From positions 117,007,709-117,071,708 of the forward strand of contig NC_134572.1 of NCBI RefSeq assembly GCF_050947875.1: a DNA stretch of 64,000 nt, given 5' to 3'. This DNA comes from Dermacentor variabilis (taxonomy: Eukaryota > Arthropoda > Arachnida > Ixodida > Ixodidae). Numbering within the stretch: position 1 is the stretch's first letter; the number at the start of each line of letters is the position of its first letter. The notes under the pieces are model-generated. The model saw only the letters and a list, made by a program, of their open reading frames with translations. It had not been told where the DNA came from and did no database searches. Of this stretch, positions 1 through 14,400 are shown in pieces. A program made the position numbers and the translations under genes.

Positions 1-1108
1 AGAAATAGTTATCGCCACCATTTGTCGTCAAGCCATCTCTACTTGTTTTCATCCAAATTAAAGAGAGTGAGGAAACTTTATTGCTTCCACAAAAAGATGG
101 GATTTTGAGCACGTAGTGTAACACTGCTATCAGCATTCAGGAAGAGGTAGACAATAATCAGCAAGTTACAGAACAGCCACGATTTACCACGTACTCGTAC
201 CTGTTCGGCATAGGAATGCGTATTTTATTTCGTGAGGTCCATGTTTATGCTGTTCCTCTATGGCGTTCCAAATACGTTATCGGCTTAATACGTTTCACGT
301 AATTGAAGCTCAGAACCACGCCCGCGATAACAATCGTTGCAAAACGTGGTACGAGGACTTGCGCGGCATTCTTCCGGCGTGTATACCTTGAGGCTCGTGG
401 CCCCATGGTTACGAAATCAAACGATACCAATCACCGAGCATATATTACATAGGGCCTAAACGACAAACATTTATTCCGATTACCCTTTTCAATATCCCCT
501 AAGGCTTCTCCTAGAGTGAGACCCAGGAGGCTCTCTTTCAGAGGTGAAGTGAGGGCATGCCCTGGCTTCACCTTTTTCGGTGAGAAGCCGAGGGGCTGCC
601 ACTCCGGTAATATTGTTTAACGTTCTTGGTTAAGACATATATAATAATAATAATACCCGGGCTGAAGATTTATAAAAGTTGGGCCTCTTTTTATTTTTTA
701 TTTTTTAGCAAAGCTTTCTTTGTCTTTCCCGCTTTTGCTGACCGTGTCTTGCCGAATAGCTCAACACAGGACAACACATACGTATAGCGAATCGGCTTAT
801 AGAGCCATCTGCGCTACCCCTACAGTTGATCCGCTGACTGACCCTGTTCTTAGGTAGTCTTAGGTGTTCTTAGGTAATAAAAGGTCTCCTAAATATTCTT
901 ACTGCTGCAAACATACGCCAGCGCATGATCCCTTGTTAAAACGAAATTTTCTTTTCCTTCCCGGCAAGAAAAAGCTTGATGAACCACCGATAGACCAACC
1001 GGCGGCTACACCAAAAAGCCATAATCAGCCGAACGCGTCTCCTCGGCTGGTCCATCGTCGAGTAAAGTGTGTTGTGTGCGTGTGGGGGGGGGGGCGATCG
1101 CGGTAGTG
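1..1108. other. Non-coding, probably an intron of gene A
   Basis: No exon, RNA gene or recognisable element was found here. Open frames are short and show no conserved motif. A run of G near 1083-1094 and a T-rich stretch near 690-705 are low complexity. Because gene A already has a mid-protein exon at 2260, this stretch is probably intronic (inference). Confidence 0.4.
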
Positions 1109-1391
1109 TATATTGAAAATCTAGGCGGTCTTAACAACCGTGGTTGAACGCAATTGGCTGAAACGCCACCGGCGACGCTCGACGCCCTTGCAACCGCTGT
1201 GACAGTACGCCGCGCCGCCTAACGCATTTTACGCTAACCTATACCCAACCTAACCTAACCTAGCCTATCATAGGCGACAGGCAGAGGCAATAATTCTGAC
1301 GGCGTGATGTCAGAGCGTCGTCGGCGATGTTTCAGCTAATCGCGTTCAACCGCGGTTGCTAAGGCACTGTGCCTTCTAGATTTTCAATATA
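1109..1391. mobile_element. Fold-back (MITE-like) element with ~75-bp inverted arms
   Basis: The left arm begins TATATTGAAAATCTAG and the right arm, read on the minus strand, begins with the same 16 bases. Pairing continues imperfectly for about 75 bases through a shared GGTTGAACGC segment and a GACGCTC block. The middle contains a few CCTAA units. There is no coding capacity, so this looks like a non-autonomous inverted-repeat element. The family is unknown to me. Confidence 0.6.
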
Positions 1392-2259
1392 TTCAAACGC
1401 GTATTTGGAAATAAAATAAAATTGTACGCACCATGTGTAGGTTGGCATAGCCTTCAAGCGAAACGTTTGTGCTAGAGCTCAGCAGTTACAGCCTCACGAA
1501 TCACACCGCATCCGCTCTGCCTTTCTGATTACTTACGACAAGCGCGTCGAACCGACCGTTTTTTTATTATTATTCATTTGATCAAACAGTTGGCACCATA
1601 GAGCAGCCTGTTTAAGTATTTTTTGACCCATTTGTGTTACAAAACACTTTGTGCGCATGTAGCAGAAGGTGTTCTATGCACATCTAATAAAATGCTTGTT
1701 ACAATCTTCACAGTGAACAATTCGACTATGCGCGATCTGAAGAGACCTCCTGCAAGAATAACAGGTATTGAAACTGTTACGGTGAGATACAATAATTAAT
1801 TCACTTATGACTTTTGTGCTGTAGCCGCAACACATTGAAATGTTCGACACTAAAGTAAGTACGTAAATGAGAGTGAATAAACGCATAAACGCAACTAGTC
1901 TGTGACCGCTTCATGTAAGCTCATTCTAGAAGTGTCTACCCTGTCTGCTGTTGTTCGACGATTGTAACAATCACTGTTGCTTTTTAGCGTCAATCAATCG
2001 GTTGATTTCATTTTCAAAAAGCAGAGGGCATAGAAAGTAAATGTTCTACAGAGCTTGACTAATATTGCTTGGTAGTCTTCGACTACTAGGAAATTACCAC
2101 CAGAACTCCTGCAATCGACATCGCGCTGCTGGTACGATCGGCTAGCTTCTCTTCACAGCAGTAATTCTTTCACTCGTTACCGTGTTGTAACTTCTTGCAA
2201 TCTAAGCTACAGCTGTGAAGTGCACATCGCTTCCATTAAATGCATTCTTAATTTTTCAG
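1392..2259. other. Intron sequence upstream of gene A exon at 2260
   Basis: No element recognised. It ends with the acceptor ATTTTTCAG at 2251-2259 that precedes the first visible exon of gene A. Confidence 0.4.
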
Positions 2260-2420
2260 GTTTATCAGATGCGATGAAGCTTCCAAGAAATTCGACGTTA
2301 GAGGTACCTTTGCAAGGGCAATTTATTTTTCATGGTGACCGGTTCGGCGATGAGAGCATAGCCATGAATATTCTAAACTTTGACTTCATCGGCACGACCT
2401 TTCGGAACGATCTCCTTGAG
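2260..2420 (+). CDS. Gene A, first visible exon
   Basis: The acceptor is TTTTTCAG ending at 2259 and the donor is GAG|GTGGGT. The exon starts with two bases of a split codon and ends in phase 0 after NDLLE. It aligns with gene B exon 4 (55087-55235), which has the same start phase and ends HDDLLQ in phase 0. The shared region includes an NFDFIG-like core. Confidence 0.75.
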
Positions 2421-5400
2421 GTGGGTCAATGCCTTTTGCAAAAATATTTTTTTTTAATAAAATAAAATCAAAGTTCATTCAAAATCAAATGCATATGAGT
2501 GCAGGAAGTGGGCGAGCCGAAGTAAAGAGCTGACCTAAACAGCTTGACTAGCATTCGACTAACCCCTTTTCAAAGCAGAAGTTGTGGTGCACGAGAGCGC
2601 TACTTAGAATAGGTCCAATAAGTGGTTACCAAATTAATGGCACAGCAGTAAATGCGAAGGCGGGTATATTTTCTTCGTGATACCGAGAAATCGTCAATGA
2701 AGTTCTGAATTGTTCTAAAGGTGCGTTTGAGGTTAGCATTTTGGTGAGTGAATAATCTTTGCTTTCTGTACTTTGTTCGTGAGTATTGCACATGTCATTG
2801 TTCCGGGTACCACATTGCGTGAATCGTTGCCCTTTTTTTGTCCTGTGTCTTAGTTCTAGTTCTTAGAATATCTGTTAAATATTTAAGTTCACGCATGCTT
2901 AACTTTTCTAGAGCAAAATGTTTTCACCAGAAGAAAATATCTGCGTTGGGCTTGACAGTGCTTTTTACAGCGAAACCTATGGAGCGACTAAAAGCGCTCA
3001 AAACTGTCATAAGCCTGTTTTCAAATTTTCCTAAGAAACAAAATAATAAATACAATATAGATAACTCACAAAGTGAGGTTTTAAGAAAATGGGAGAAGTG
3101 TTAAAGGTGATTTGCAGGCAAATTTTGAAATGTGGGGTTTATTTGGGGGATAAATGAAAATAGCTAAACTATCGTTTATGTCCTGCTTAGATGCGTTGTA
3201 GGAAATGCTTACAAAATTCACCGCTTCCCTTGAAGGATCAAGATGGCGGCAATTTCACATTTAGCGAAAATGGGGGTCATATACTGCGCAATATATGCCA
3301 ATAGCTTCAAGTATGTTGGTAAATTATTTCTTTCAATATAATTACTAAATATACGCTCTCTCTCAATGCAATGTGTGGAGAAACATTAGTTTTAGGGGCT
3401 TCATTAAAAATGTCTCAAATAATTACTGAACTCTGTTTTTTCTCCTATTTTCATGGTTTATGCGAGGTTCTTAGTTGGCTTGCATGGTGTCCTCAGTGAA
3501 CTAGACAAGGTATTTTTGTAATATTTGGTAAAATTAATTAAGGGGCATGTTATGAGTAATATTGAGGCAACGTTCAACGTGTGGATGTTAATGGTGGCTT
3601 TTGCAAAAGAAAAGCAATAAAATAAATATGCTTATTCAAATACCCCGGAGCGTTATAAGTGTGTTTCACAAACGGCGCAGAATTTGATCCGCTTCTATGG
3701 TACAATTATAAATGCCACCATGGTCACGTTTGGTGAAAAGGAAGGGCACATTATGGCCAATGTTTTCGCGCAGTAAAAGGGGTTTGAATGAAATACTGTT
3801 TTCATAAAAAAAAAATTTAACAAGTGCTCAAAAGCGCTATATGCGGGCAAAATTTCAAATGCGCTGAGTAACATGCGCACAACGTCTAGAGTATGTGATT
3901 CAATTCCTGAAATTTTTGAAGTGTGTGTGTGGGAAAGAGACAAATGAGACGTGAAAGGCGGACAGGTTAACTGGAATATAAACGTCCTGCTTACTACTCT
4001 GCATTGGGGAAGGGGAGGCAGAGAGTGGAAAAGGAAAAGCACACGTAAAAGAGAGAGAGAGAGAGAGAGAGAGCAAACACACGAAAATGAACATTGGAAA
4101 AAAAGAACGCGGGAGTGTCAGAGTTTTTTCCAACTAGGTCGTTTGAACGCAAGAACTTAGGTAGCGCCGTCTTCTCCCTATGGTGTGAGGACCATATAAG
4201 CCGGTATGCCGAGATCGTCTGCTCAAAGCGGCCGTTCACCGGGGCTTGTCAGCACTATAGCGAGCGACTATCTCTGGGTGCTGCAGTGAAGCCAATGACA
4301 GATGACATGCTAGACGATTTCACAAGCAGCCATTGCAGCCATTCTGATGCGGCAAGCAAAAGCTGCGTGAAAGCTACACCAAACCACAGTCGGCAGAGAG
4401 CAGTTGTCTCGGTTCGAGAGGGTCCAAATAAAATGCAGTGTTGGAGGGATGGGTCTAGTTGGTGAGATCTCGTGCTTAACAGCAGAACACCGTAGGTGCT
4501 AAGCCACAACGGCGGTTAGTTTATGGTATAGCTGTCTTATTTCATGCCCTATTGGGTGTTGTGGTCCATGCCGTAGAGTGGATAGCGTTGCAGGGCTGTC
4601 TTAGTATCGGTAAAGACGCCACAACTGCTCAAAATTCTTATTGCAACTGCTCGAAAGAAACAGCCGGGCTGGAAATGGGGTTGTGGTTTGGCAAAGTCAC
4701 ACCAGTCTGGCTGTTATTTTTGTTGTATGCTGAGCTTGTTGCAAAAGTTCCCATCATTTGTTGTTACAACGTGAAAATCTGCAAAACTAATATATTAGGA
4801 ATAAATAAATAAACAGACAAGTCAAGTACCAAGAACACGCCTCTGAATCCTCGCCGACATTAATTTATGAGTTGGGAAGCACGAAGTGTTACATCATGTG
4901 AAAGCGTCTATAGTTTTTTTTTTTTTTTTGCTGTGGAGGTGAATCTATCCCTTTTTTTACTTCAATTGTTTGATTCATGCAGCCTGTGGCGCTCATCTTC
5001 GTCTAAGATTCTGCATTTTACTGTCTTATTGTGCGAACAAGAGATGGCTACATACCGCTATGTTCTCTCCAGCCAAGCGGGATGGTATCATAAAAGAAAT
5101 TTATCTCCTTTGATTGCCTTATCCCTATTCAGAAATGTTGTTGGCACGTCGTCGCGAAACCATGATAATCGGCCGGTTTGATTGGGAGTAGTAATAGTAG
5201 TAAACGACTTTATTGGGGTCCTGAGAAGCTAGGCAGGGGGCCTGCTAGGTACGTCCCTACCCAGCTGTTGGCTGGTCCCATGTCGGAACAGAGAGGTCAT
5301 GCCTCTCCGCTCAATCACGGGTCCTCTGGACAGCCATCAGCTGGACGTATTGGGATCGGTTAGACAAAAATATGACACCCTGACTAGAATGCTTGCTTGT

Positions 5401-8400
5401 GTTCGCATTCGGGCTCATCTATAGCACTGAACGGCGGCCTAGGGCCACGCGCGCGAAGCTACGGCAAAAAAGCCTCATTATTCGCAAGGCTCGTTTCCCC
5501 CTTTGACCGGTCTACATAATGTGCCAGAATTGCACAGGGTAGCCAGCGGATATATTACCAATCAGTAACCGAAACACGCCAGAAAAGCGCCGTCAACAGC
5601 CCTAATACGGGAATAATTTGCATGACGATTCAGTTGCTTGTACAGGCTGACGGCGGAAGGCAATTACACGACAATGACCTCGCCGATAATGATTGTGCCG
5701 TCAATGACCAATGCAATGAATGTACAATAAATGAAAATCACATCGTCGGCTATTTTGTGCTACAATTACTGGCGCTGTGTAACTGACCTCGTCGTTGGGA
5801 TAACGCGAACAAACCTGCACACAAAGGCGGCACAAGTGCCCTCTGTTTCCTTTATGTCTTTCTTTTCTTTAGTTCTCCACTCATCGTCATGTAGTGATAG
5901 GCTCAGAACGTAAAGAGTGAGGCCGAGCTGTCAACGTTTCTTTGACGACAAATCTCCCACTTCTGTTTGCCTGTGCTGGCATTCAAAATGTATTAGACCA
6001 CAGTGACTCGTGTATCCTAACTATGGCATCGTGACATCTACGTGGACCGATGTTGCGGTTGCAAACCACGCTTCTACAAAACACTCTGACCTCAATTAAT
6101 TATGCCCGTGCGTTTCATTAAAATGCGTGGATTAAAACCTACGAATCTGGCATCACGACCACAAGGCGCAGAGGTTTGAGTCATCTAGGAGTAGTGTCGC
6201 TTCAGTTGGACCCCACACCAACAGACACAACTGGCAACGACGTTATTGAAGCGACGTGGAAAGCGCCTCGTTTCTTCCCCTTCCACGCAAAGTGGGTTTC
6301 CTTCCTTGCATTGATCACTTGCGCGTATTGGAGTTTTGTTCTCCATTATCTTTTTTATAATTTCTTTTTATTTTGCATATAAGTGTCCCCCCCCCCCCTT
6401 ATTGAACCGGCTTATTGTGAGTCCAATTTGACGTGAACGAGCCTTCTCAAAGCTTTTACCTTCCGATCAGGTATCGCCATTGTCAGAAGAGGCGATAGAC
6501 CTAACTTGGCCTGTCAGACTATTTTTCTTTCTTGTTCTTGCGCTTTCTTTTATGCTGTAGGTACTTATTGCTACCCATGGCCAGAATCAACACATCGTTG
6601 CTTTCTTGGGACAATCACACAAATAACATTGAACCCTGTAATGCCCAAACACAGTTTCTCATAAGAAAATATGGGGACTCACTCACTCACTCACTCACTC
6701 ACTCACTCACTCACTCACTCACTCACTCACTCACTCACTCACTCACTCACTCACTCACTCACTCACTCACTCACTCACTCACTCACTCACTCACTCACTC
6801 ACTCACTCACTCACTCACTCACTCACTCACTCACTCACTCACTCACTCACTCACTCACTCACTCACTCACTCACTCACTCACTCACTCACTCACTCACTC
6901 ACTCACTCACTCACTGGCAAGAACGAACAAATCACTTGGCGGGTGCGGTTAGTCTTCCCCAAACCCCTTCTCGCGCTTTTCACTTTCCCGCACAGCCATA
7001 AATAAGGAAGGAGCACCTCTTTAATCCCCTATACGAAAATTTACAGCTTCCCACGAACATAGAAAAAGAAACTCGCCGTCCCGGCCCTGCGAAAGTGAAT
7101 GTCCAGCGAAGATGTTGACAGCCACCAGTACAACTGCTGGGGGGTGTGGGTGGGGGGTATGCATAGCTTTATGGTTTTAGAGTAATGGTAGTAGCGCTAT
7201 TTTAGAGCAGTAGTAGCAACGGGAGTAATCGTAATATTGAGAGCACGCCGTCCATAGCGGTCTGCAGCAACATCGAAATCAGTTGCTAGACTAGTTATAT
7301 TAGACAAGGTGTTTCAGAGAACACTTTCAAATTTTTTTTAAAGCTTGCCTGTGGCAGATAGCTCAATTCTCGTTTATGAGGCGGTCTACTCGAAGCGGCG
7401 GACATTACTTGCAGAAAAAATTGAAATGCAAAATTCGACTAATAAACATGAGTTCACTAATTAACTTTTAGCTAATTATCTTATGACCCGTATTTCAATT
7501 CACAAATTCTAGCAGTGGACTTCGCAAGGCGGATTCACTTGGGACGAATTCTGAGTACGACATCAGTTTCGAGATATAAATTCCCGAACTTTGCGGAGAA
7601 ATGCATTGTCGTTCCAGTTGCCTGTGTGCTTCAGTGCATGAAACGACGCTTTGTTAAAAAAATCAACTGGATGCAAATTAAATGCATTTCCCCGCAAAGT
7701 TCGGGAATTTATATCTCGAAAAGGGTTTCATCTTGAAAATTCGTTCCAAGTGGATCCCCTTTGCGAAAGCTACGGCAAGAATTTATTTGCAATATGGGCC
7801 CTAATGTAATTGGTTAGAAAATTAATTTGCGAATTGCTATTAATTAGTCGACTTTGGATCTCAGTTTGTCGTGCAAGTATTCTCCGCCGTTTCGAGTAGA
7901 CAATCTCATGATCTACAATTGTGATATCTGCTACAGGAAAGTTTTAAAGATTTTTGAAAGTGTTCGCTGAAACACTCTGTATATGAAAAGCTAGGGACGT
8001 CACACCGCTCGTAGCAAGCTGGCGTTGCCACGGCAACCTGCGCAACGGCAATCTTTACAGGGAAACGTAGGCGGGAAGCACGACGTCCTTCGCATTGCTA
8101 TCCCGAGTGCCTTATCATAAATTATGTGGTACGGATGCTTGTTCTGGGAAAAAAAATAGATTATAGGGTTTGACGTGCCGAAAGAACGATCTGATTATGA
8201 GGCAGGCCGCAGTGGGGGACTCCGGAAATTTGAACCACCTGGGGTTTTTTAACGTGCACCTAAACAACGTACACGTAACGTACACGGGTGTTTTCGCATT
8301 TTTGGCCCCATTGAAATGCCGCCGCCGTGGCCGGGATTCGGTCCCGCGACCTCGTGCTGAGCAGCCCAACACCATAGTCAGTAAGCAACCACGGCGGATG

Positions 8401-11400
8401 CTTGTTATGAACTTCGTCATTAAAGAAACGTGTTCTGTTCTGTATGTTGTATATCCTATTCGAAAGAATGCATGCACTGTTCGCTTAAACCTGTAATGCC
8501 CAATGCATCATATATGCTACGCTGAGTTTGATGATTCAAAATGCTGATCGAAGTGCGGGAAATATAATCCAAAGCCCATAATTTCGTTTTTAATAAGCTC
8601 GAGTGAAGTTTCAGCTGCGGCCAGCGTAACAAACCATTTGCTAATTAATTAGTACCGTAATAAGTTGTACCTGAAGAAACATTTCTTGTTTTTTTTTCTA
8701 CTAATGTACTCTCCTTGGCCAGAAATAAGTGCCATCAGTTTGTTCCAATTTTCCTTCATGTGGAACTATCTTTGGACATAACAGGGTTAACTTTGCTGAA
8801 CGCTTGTAGCCTCTGCCTTACAGGGGTATGGGTCATTGCATATTGTGCTTGCTTACGATGATATGAGCCATTGCTTACGAGGATGAGCCATTGATGGTGA
8901 TAATGTTAATTCGAGAGCATTAGGGGCCCCGTGTCACAGACAATCCTATGTTTAGAAAAAAGTTCATTTCAACAAAAGACGATACAAACACTGAGTCACA
9001 ATGAAGGGACAATTCCACCAGGACGATAACATCTACAAAGTATATACGGAGCATTGTACAAAGCGTCAGCGTCCAGCGTCAGACATCGCTCCGGCAAAAA
9101 CAATTTCGAACCACGCATAACCAACCGCGCAGGCCCTCACAAGTCTCCCGATTCCCGGACGTTGAAATAGTATGGGCTCCAGGACACGAGTCCCTCCCTT
9201 GAAATCAGCGTGCGCGCGCTGTAGCCCGAGCTCATGCCTCCCTGGCGCCACAAGAAAGGGATACGGCCGCATCTATGGAGCCCGTACCTTTACAATACAA
9301 CGCCATACTACAACACCACCTATTGAACAGCCGACAATACCCACTTCCAAACAAGACCCTCTCACGTGAAGACGCTGTAACATGGCGACAACTACAAACC
9401 AATACATACCCCCATTTAAGCAGACTACACGCAATACACCTTACACTATATTCATACAAATGTCCCCTTTGTAACGATTACGCCTCCCTATATCACACCA
9501 CATGGGCGTGCCCCAATGTGAAGGCCGCCCCGCAAATACCCAACCCCACACCCGAGCAATGGGAGGCCGTGCTGACTAGTCCGGACCCTCGTAACCAGCA
9601 GGAACTGGTGCGGCGGGCCCGGGAGACAGCAAGAGCCGCACGAGACCTGGAATAGGGGCGCCTCCCGCACAAGCAGAAAGACACCTGCTTGTCCTTTCCT
9701 TTTTTTAAAAATAAATGTTTCTCCTCCTCCTCCATGTGGCGCAAGGAAGTTACTGAACTAAATGATTTTCTCAAGGTAAAATACATAGAAAAAACATAAG
9801 GTACGACTTACACACAGCCTACAGACATGATAGCGTCGGACTTTAATTTGAATATGCAAGATCGAGAACATAATTCTGTTACGCGGAAACTCAAACACAA
9901 CCCATTTTAACGCGATAGCGTTTTCCAGCTGCCGTTTGAGGACTGTCTTAGTAGGAGCAGCGGTGCCCCCTCGGTTCCTTGCACACCATCAAAAAAAGTA
10001 AAGAACCACAAAGCCCGCCTTCGTACGTAGCGTTCGCCGCCATTACGGTTACATACGCTGCAGTTGCCGGGAAGCGTGAGAAGCTCTCGGGGATCATTGA
10101 ATGCTATCGCGTTCCACTCTTAAAGGCGAAGCTTAAGCGTCCTCCAAATTTTTCGACATGCTGTTCTGTATATTGTACGCGTGATTCGATAGAATGTAAG
10201 CACTGCTCGGTTCACTTTGCTGAGTACCTGTAGCCTCTGCCTTATACGGGGCTATGAACAATCGATGGTGATAGTTTTCTGTCGACGGACGCGAAAGATT
10301 CCCGTGATCCTAGCCGTATATAGCTTTATGTAAAAAAAAAAGAAAGAAAAGAAGAGTCCAGTGCGCTTGCTTAATGTTTGCACGTACACGCACCCTCGCC
10401 GGCACGCGCCCGCTCGCGTCAGCGCGTCTCCGCATGCGCAGATGCCGCGCGACAGCTCGTGCGCGTCAAAGCGAGGCGTCAGCGCGGAGATTCGTTTCAG
10501 GCAGACACGGTCGCTCGGCCTGGCTCACGTCTCCACGTACCTGGAGCCACGTCGTGCGTACGGCCAAATGTTTGTTAAGATGCGCTGTATATGCGTGGCT
10601 AGGGTACGCGCTTGCGCTCGTGTTCCCCGCTGGCCGTGCTACGTGGTTGGGAGCGGCTTTAGCCCTGCACCAGCTCGACCGATGGATAGTAGCGGAATAG
10701 AAACTGCGCCCTTCGAAGTGCAGTAGTTCAGTACGAAGTGATGTGTGCCAGGGCGTCTGGCCACCATACCAGCAGTGGGCGCGCGCTGACTCGCGCCTCT
10801 TGCAGATGGAAATCGCCATTCACCGCGAGGGCCGGCAGACGCAAGGCGCGTACATACTAGCTTGCGCGATTAGGCAAGCTTACGTGTGGCTTAAGACCAA
10901 CATGTTGACACTGTATGGCCCGAAGTGAGAAAGCGTTCGGACGAAGCCTTGTAGGGAGGCGCGATCGCGTATCAGGCTTTGGGCAAAATACTTCTCTAGC
11001 ACACGAAAACATTTTTTGCTTCCGCTAATCAGTATTTATTTTAAAAAAAGCGAAATAAGTAGCAGAAACGATAGCGCATTCTAATTTGTTCTGCATACGC
11101 CACTATACTCGTAAGCAGTCGGCATACTTTAGGAGTTGTTAAACCGAAAGCACCCGTGAGGGAGCAAATCAGCTTACATGGAAATTCGTTTGTTATCCTT
11201 GAAGAGCAGCGCACTAAAAGGAAGTTTTACTTCAGGAGCTACTACTTAAGTACTACGTGAGACCTGAGAAATTGCTTTTCTCGGCGTCTACAGCACCAAA
11301 CTGACGTGGTTTGTTGCATTTAATGGTTAACACCTACCGACTATAGGGTTTAGAAGAACTTTGTATAGATGCAGATATTTTATAGGTGAAGATCTTTTAT

Positions 11401-14400
11401 TAGGCCATCAAATTTATTACAAAACTTCTTATTAAATTGCAAAATAAAATAAAATTGCGAAACGAAGCTTATAATTCTCTAACCTAGCACTAAAGACAGA
11501 TGCAAAAATTTTTGTAAACTGTGCACCTACTGAGACATCGAATGTACATCGAATGTACATAAAACAATGTACAATGTATATAAAACGTACATGCACATCG
11601 AATGTTCACATGGCTCTGAAATTTACCACTAATTTGTGGGTAGCGGTTTGGTAAAACCATTGTAAGCATTGTAGCAATGTCACGTAAGCTTATACATTCC
11701 TTATATCGCCTATATAAGCTGGTATATTGCACTTGATCGCTTTAGATGGTCCGACAGATGCAGCTTAGAAAACTTCAATATTTCTTTTTTTTTTTGCGCG
11801 GAGTTACGGATTTGTATATTTGGAGCTTCAGTATTTTTTCCTCTTTAGAATCTTCGGCAATCTTTGTATGTAGATTTCGGGGCCCCAAATTGATGTTACG
11901 CTTTCGATTTGTAGAATGTAGCTTGTGCTCTTAAATGTAACACATTTAATTCGAATCTATGGAACGGTCGTCGAAGAAGAGCACTTTTTTGTTTTGCGTG
12001 TATTTGAACAGACAAGACAGAGTTGACCGCGAGCTAAAGCTTTCTCTTAAGATTGTGCCGAGGGCGGAAATATGAAGCCTAAAGTCGTAGCCACTTTAGT
12101 GCTTCCGAGACATTGGCGCGTATAGGAGGTTCAAGTAGTTGGTAGTGCGAATTTCCTCGGCTCTCTGTCACTGTGTTTGTGCTTAAGTCGATAATCAGCA
12201 GCATTCTGCATTGAACTAGCACGCTGAACTCTAACGTTTCGCGTGGTGCTTTTCTTTTAGATCCCCGACGGAGTGCGATGCGAGGCCAACAGGAAGAGCG
12301 GCCTTTCGCATCCCGTGTATTACAACATGCGAGTGTTCAGCTACAGCGCCAGGGTCACGAGTTCGACCTCGAAGCATCTTCACATCATAAACGTAAGCAT
12401 AATTTAGTTTTTTTTTTTTGCAAGAAACGTGCAGACAACGTTTTGCGAGCGGTTTCCAGCAGTCAATTTAATTGTTGTTCAGCGTGCTCAAATTACTCAA
12501 CAAGTTTCTGGAGACAATTCCTCCTTATCTGCAACAACCGTGGTGTAATGTGGTCCACTGATGGAAAAACGACATTAAGTTTACAACATAGTTTACGACT
12601 CCGAATTTTGATATCTCAGACGCAATACACCAAGAAAAAAATTATAGTCACTTGCGCATTATCGAAACCGCTGAAAAGTTGCTGGTAGCTGTCGTTGAAG
12701 GAAACTGTCTACTATTTTTTGACACAGAAGTTCTATATGCATTCTACATGTTGAATACATTCTTCTAGATCAAACCGTTACGCGGATTGAAAATGTCCTG
12801 TTAATTACTTATTCATGCGCCTACTGCGGAACAGTGGGACTTACGGCTCACGTGGCGAGCGGCGCTTTCCGTGACAGCTTGATTCTCTGCAAGAGCTTCC
12901 GTCCAACTGGGCACGCGCAACGGTAATCGGCTGTATGCCGAAACAACCACGCACACTAGTTTGAAGGTCACCGCAGTTTGAACATACCCTTGAAGATAAC
13001 CTCAACTGCAAAGAATTGGCGGATCCCACGCATACGTGGAATCAGTAGTTTATTTGCTTAAATGTCCTTCGCTTCTTTGTTTCTGTATAGCTCAACGCTC
13101 CTGGCTTAATCGACGTTCTGGCCCCGCCTGTCTGTCTGTTTGTCTGATTGTGTGCTTCCTTTTTTGTTTGTTTGTTTGTCCTATGCTATTTGCTCATAAA
13201 CACTTTGGGATATTGACCCCTTTTGTTCGCTGAGCTTCTTTCTCCGTGCTCGGCTGCTTCTGGTGCCAACTGCTTCGTTTCCGTGTATCCTACTTCTTCA
13301 AGTTCCGGTTTCCTACTTCTTCGCTTTTTTTTCCTCTAGTTCTGCTTGTCTATTCGGGCATACACTCGTTCTGGAGGATTGGACAAGAAGGTTAACATGC
13401 CGAATTGCCCATTGCAAGTTGTTGCACAATCGATGAGGCAGCAGCAGCCAGCACCCAGAAATGCAGAGAAGAGACAAAGAAGGTTTCCGTTTAAAGTTGC
13501 GTGCAAACATACAATACCTGCAAATATTGCCCAGAAAATCTACACATGTGGTGCTGAAAAAATTGAGTAGTGTAAAGTCACGGTTTGAAAACTGGGACCT
13601 CCCTCGGCATCATTCCTATGATGATGATGCGACACGTTTTAAATGTCATTTTTGATGCGAAAGCGGCAAATGGCCCATTGAGCAACAGAGCCGGCGTCTG
13701 TAGTCTATAGCAGCGAAATGGCAATTAAAGTACCATTGGCTGCGACGCCGCGTCGCGAGCGCGCCTCGACGGAGTAGAGCGGGCGAAAGGGAACACCTTC
13801 TGTCGCGATAGCGCGCCAGGTGTTGCGTCAGGGGAGAGGGCATCGTCGCGACGCCACGTCACCATTGCTCTCGCTCTCGGAAGCCTGTGGTATCCGCGCG
13901 TTCCTTGTGCAGGATGGCTCTCGGCTGCGTTCTAACTGCGTCTCAGTAAGGTCAATTCTAAACGCGCCAAACTCAAAAGTTATGACTCCAAAACGCATCA
14001 TAACTCAAAGGACCGCTCAGCGGCGTTCAATCGGACATTGAAGCTTTCGCATTCCCAACTCGCAAGAAGGGCTCAGGTGTCCTCGGAATTTTTTTTTTCG
14101 GCACGGCTTTTCCTTTTTGATGTGACATGCTGGTGCGAACAATTGTGCACATGGCGCCTGGAGACGTTATATGACTGTTCGACTCCATAAACAGTAATTT
14201 GTTTCTTTTGCAGGGTTTTATAGACGTTAATCGGAACTTGCACAGATTGGACTACAAGCCTTGGAACAGCACTTCGTCGATCGAAAACACCGTAATTTTT
14301 TCTGGGAAGGAAGGCATGGCCTACCACGTCCCGCGCTTAGGAGTGTGTTCTGCGGGAAACATCACTGATGTCGCTTTCGACAAGCAGATGATTATACTTC

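Noticed and set aside
1238..1262. Telomere array
   Set aside because: Only about three CCTAA units, inside a fold-back element.
3240..3256. YY1-like AAGATGGCGGC site
   Set aside because: A single short match inside intron DNA with no promoter context.
6532..7005. 157-codon frame on the plus strand
   Set aside because: Almost wholly Thr-His-Ser-Leu repeats read from the ACTC array.
10361..10928. Cluster of overlapping frames of 61-121 codons
   Set aside because: GC-rich stretch open on both strands at once, no motif, no splice link to gene A.
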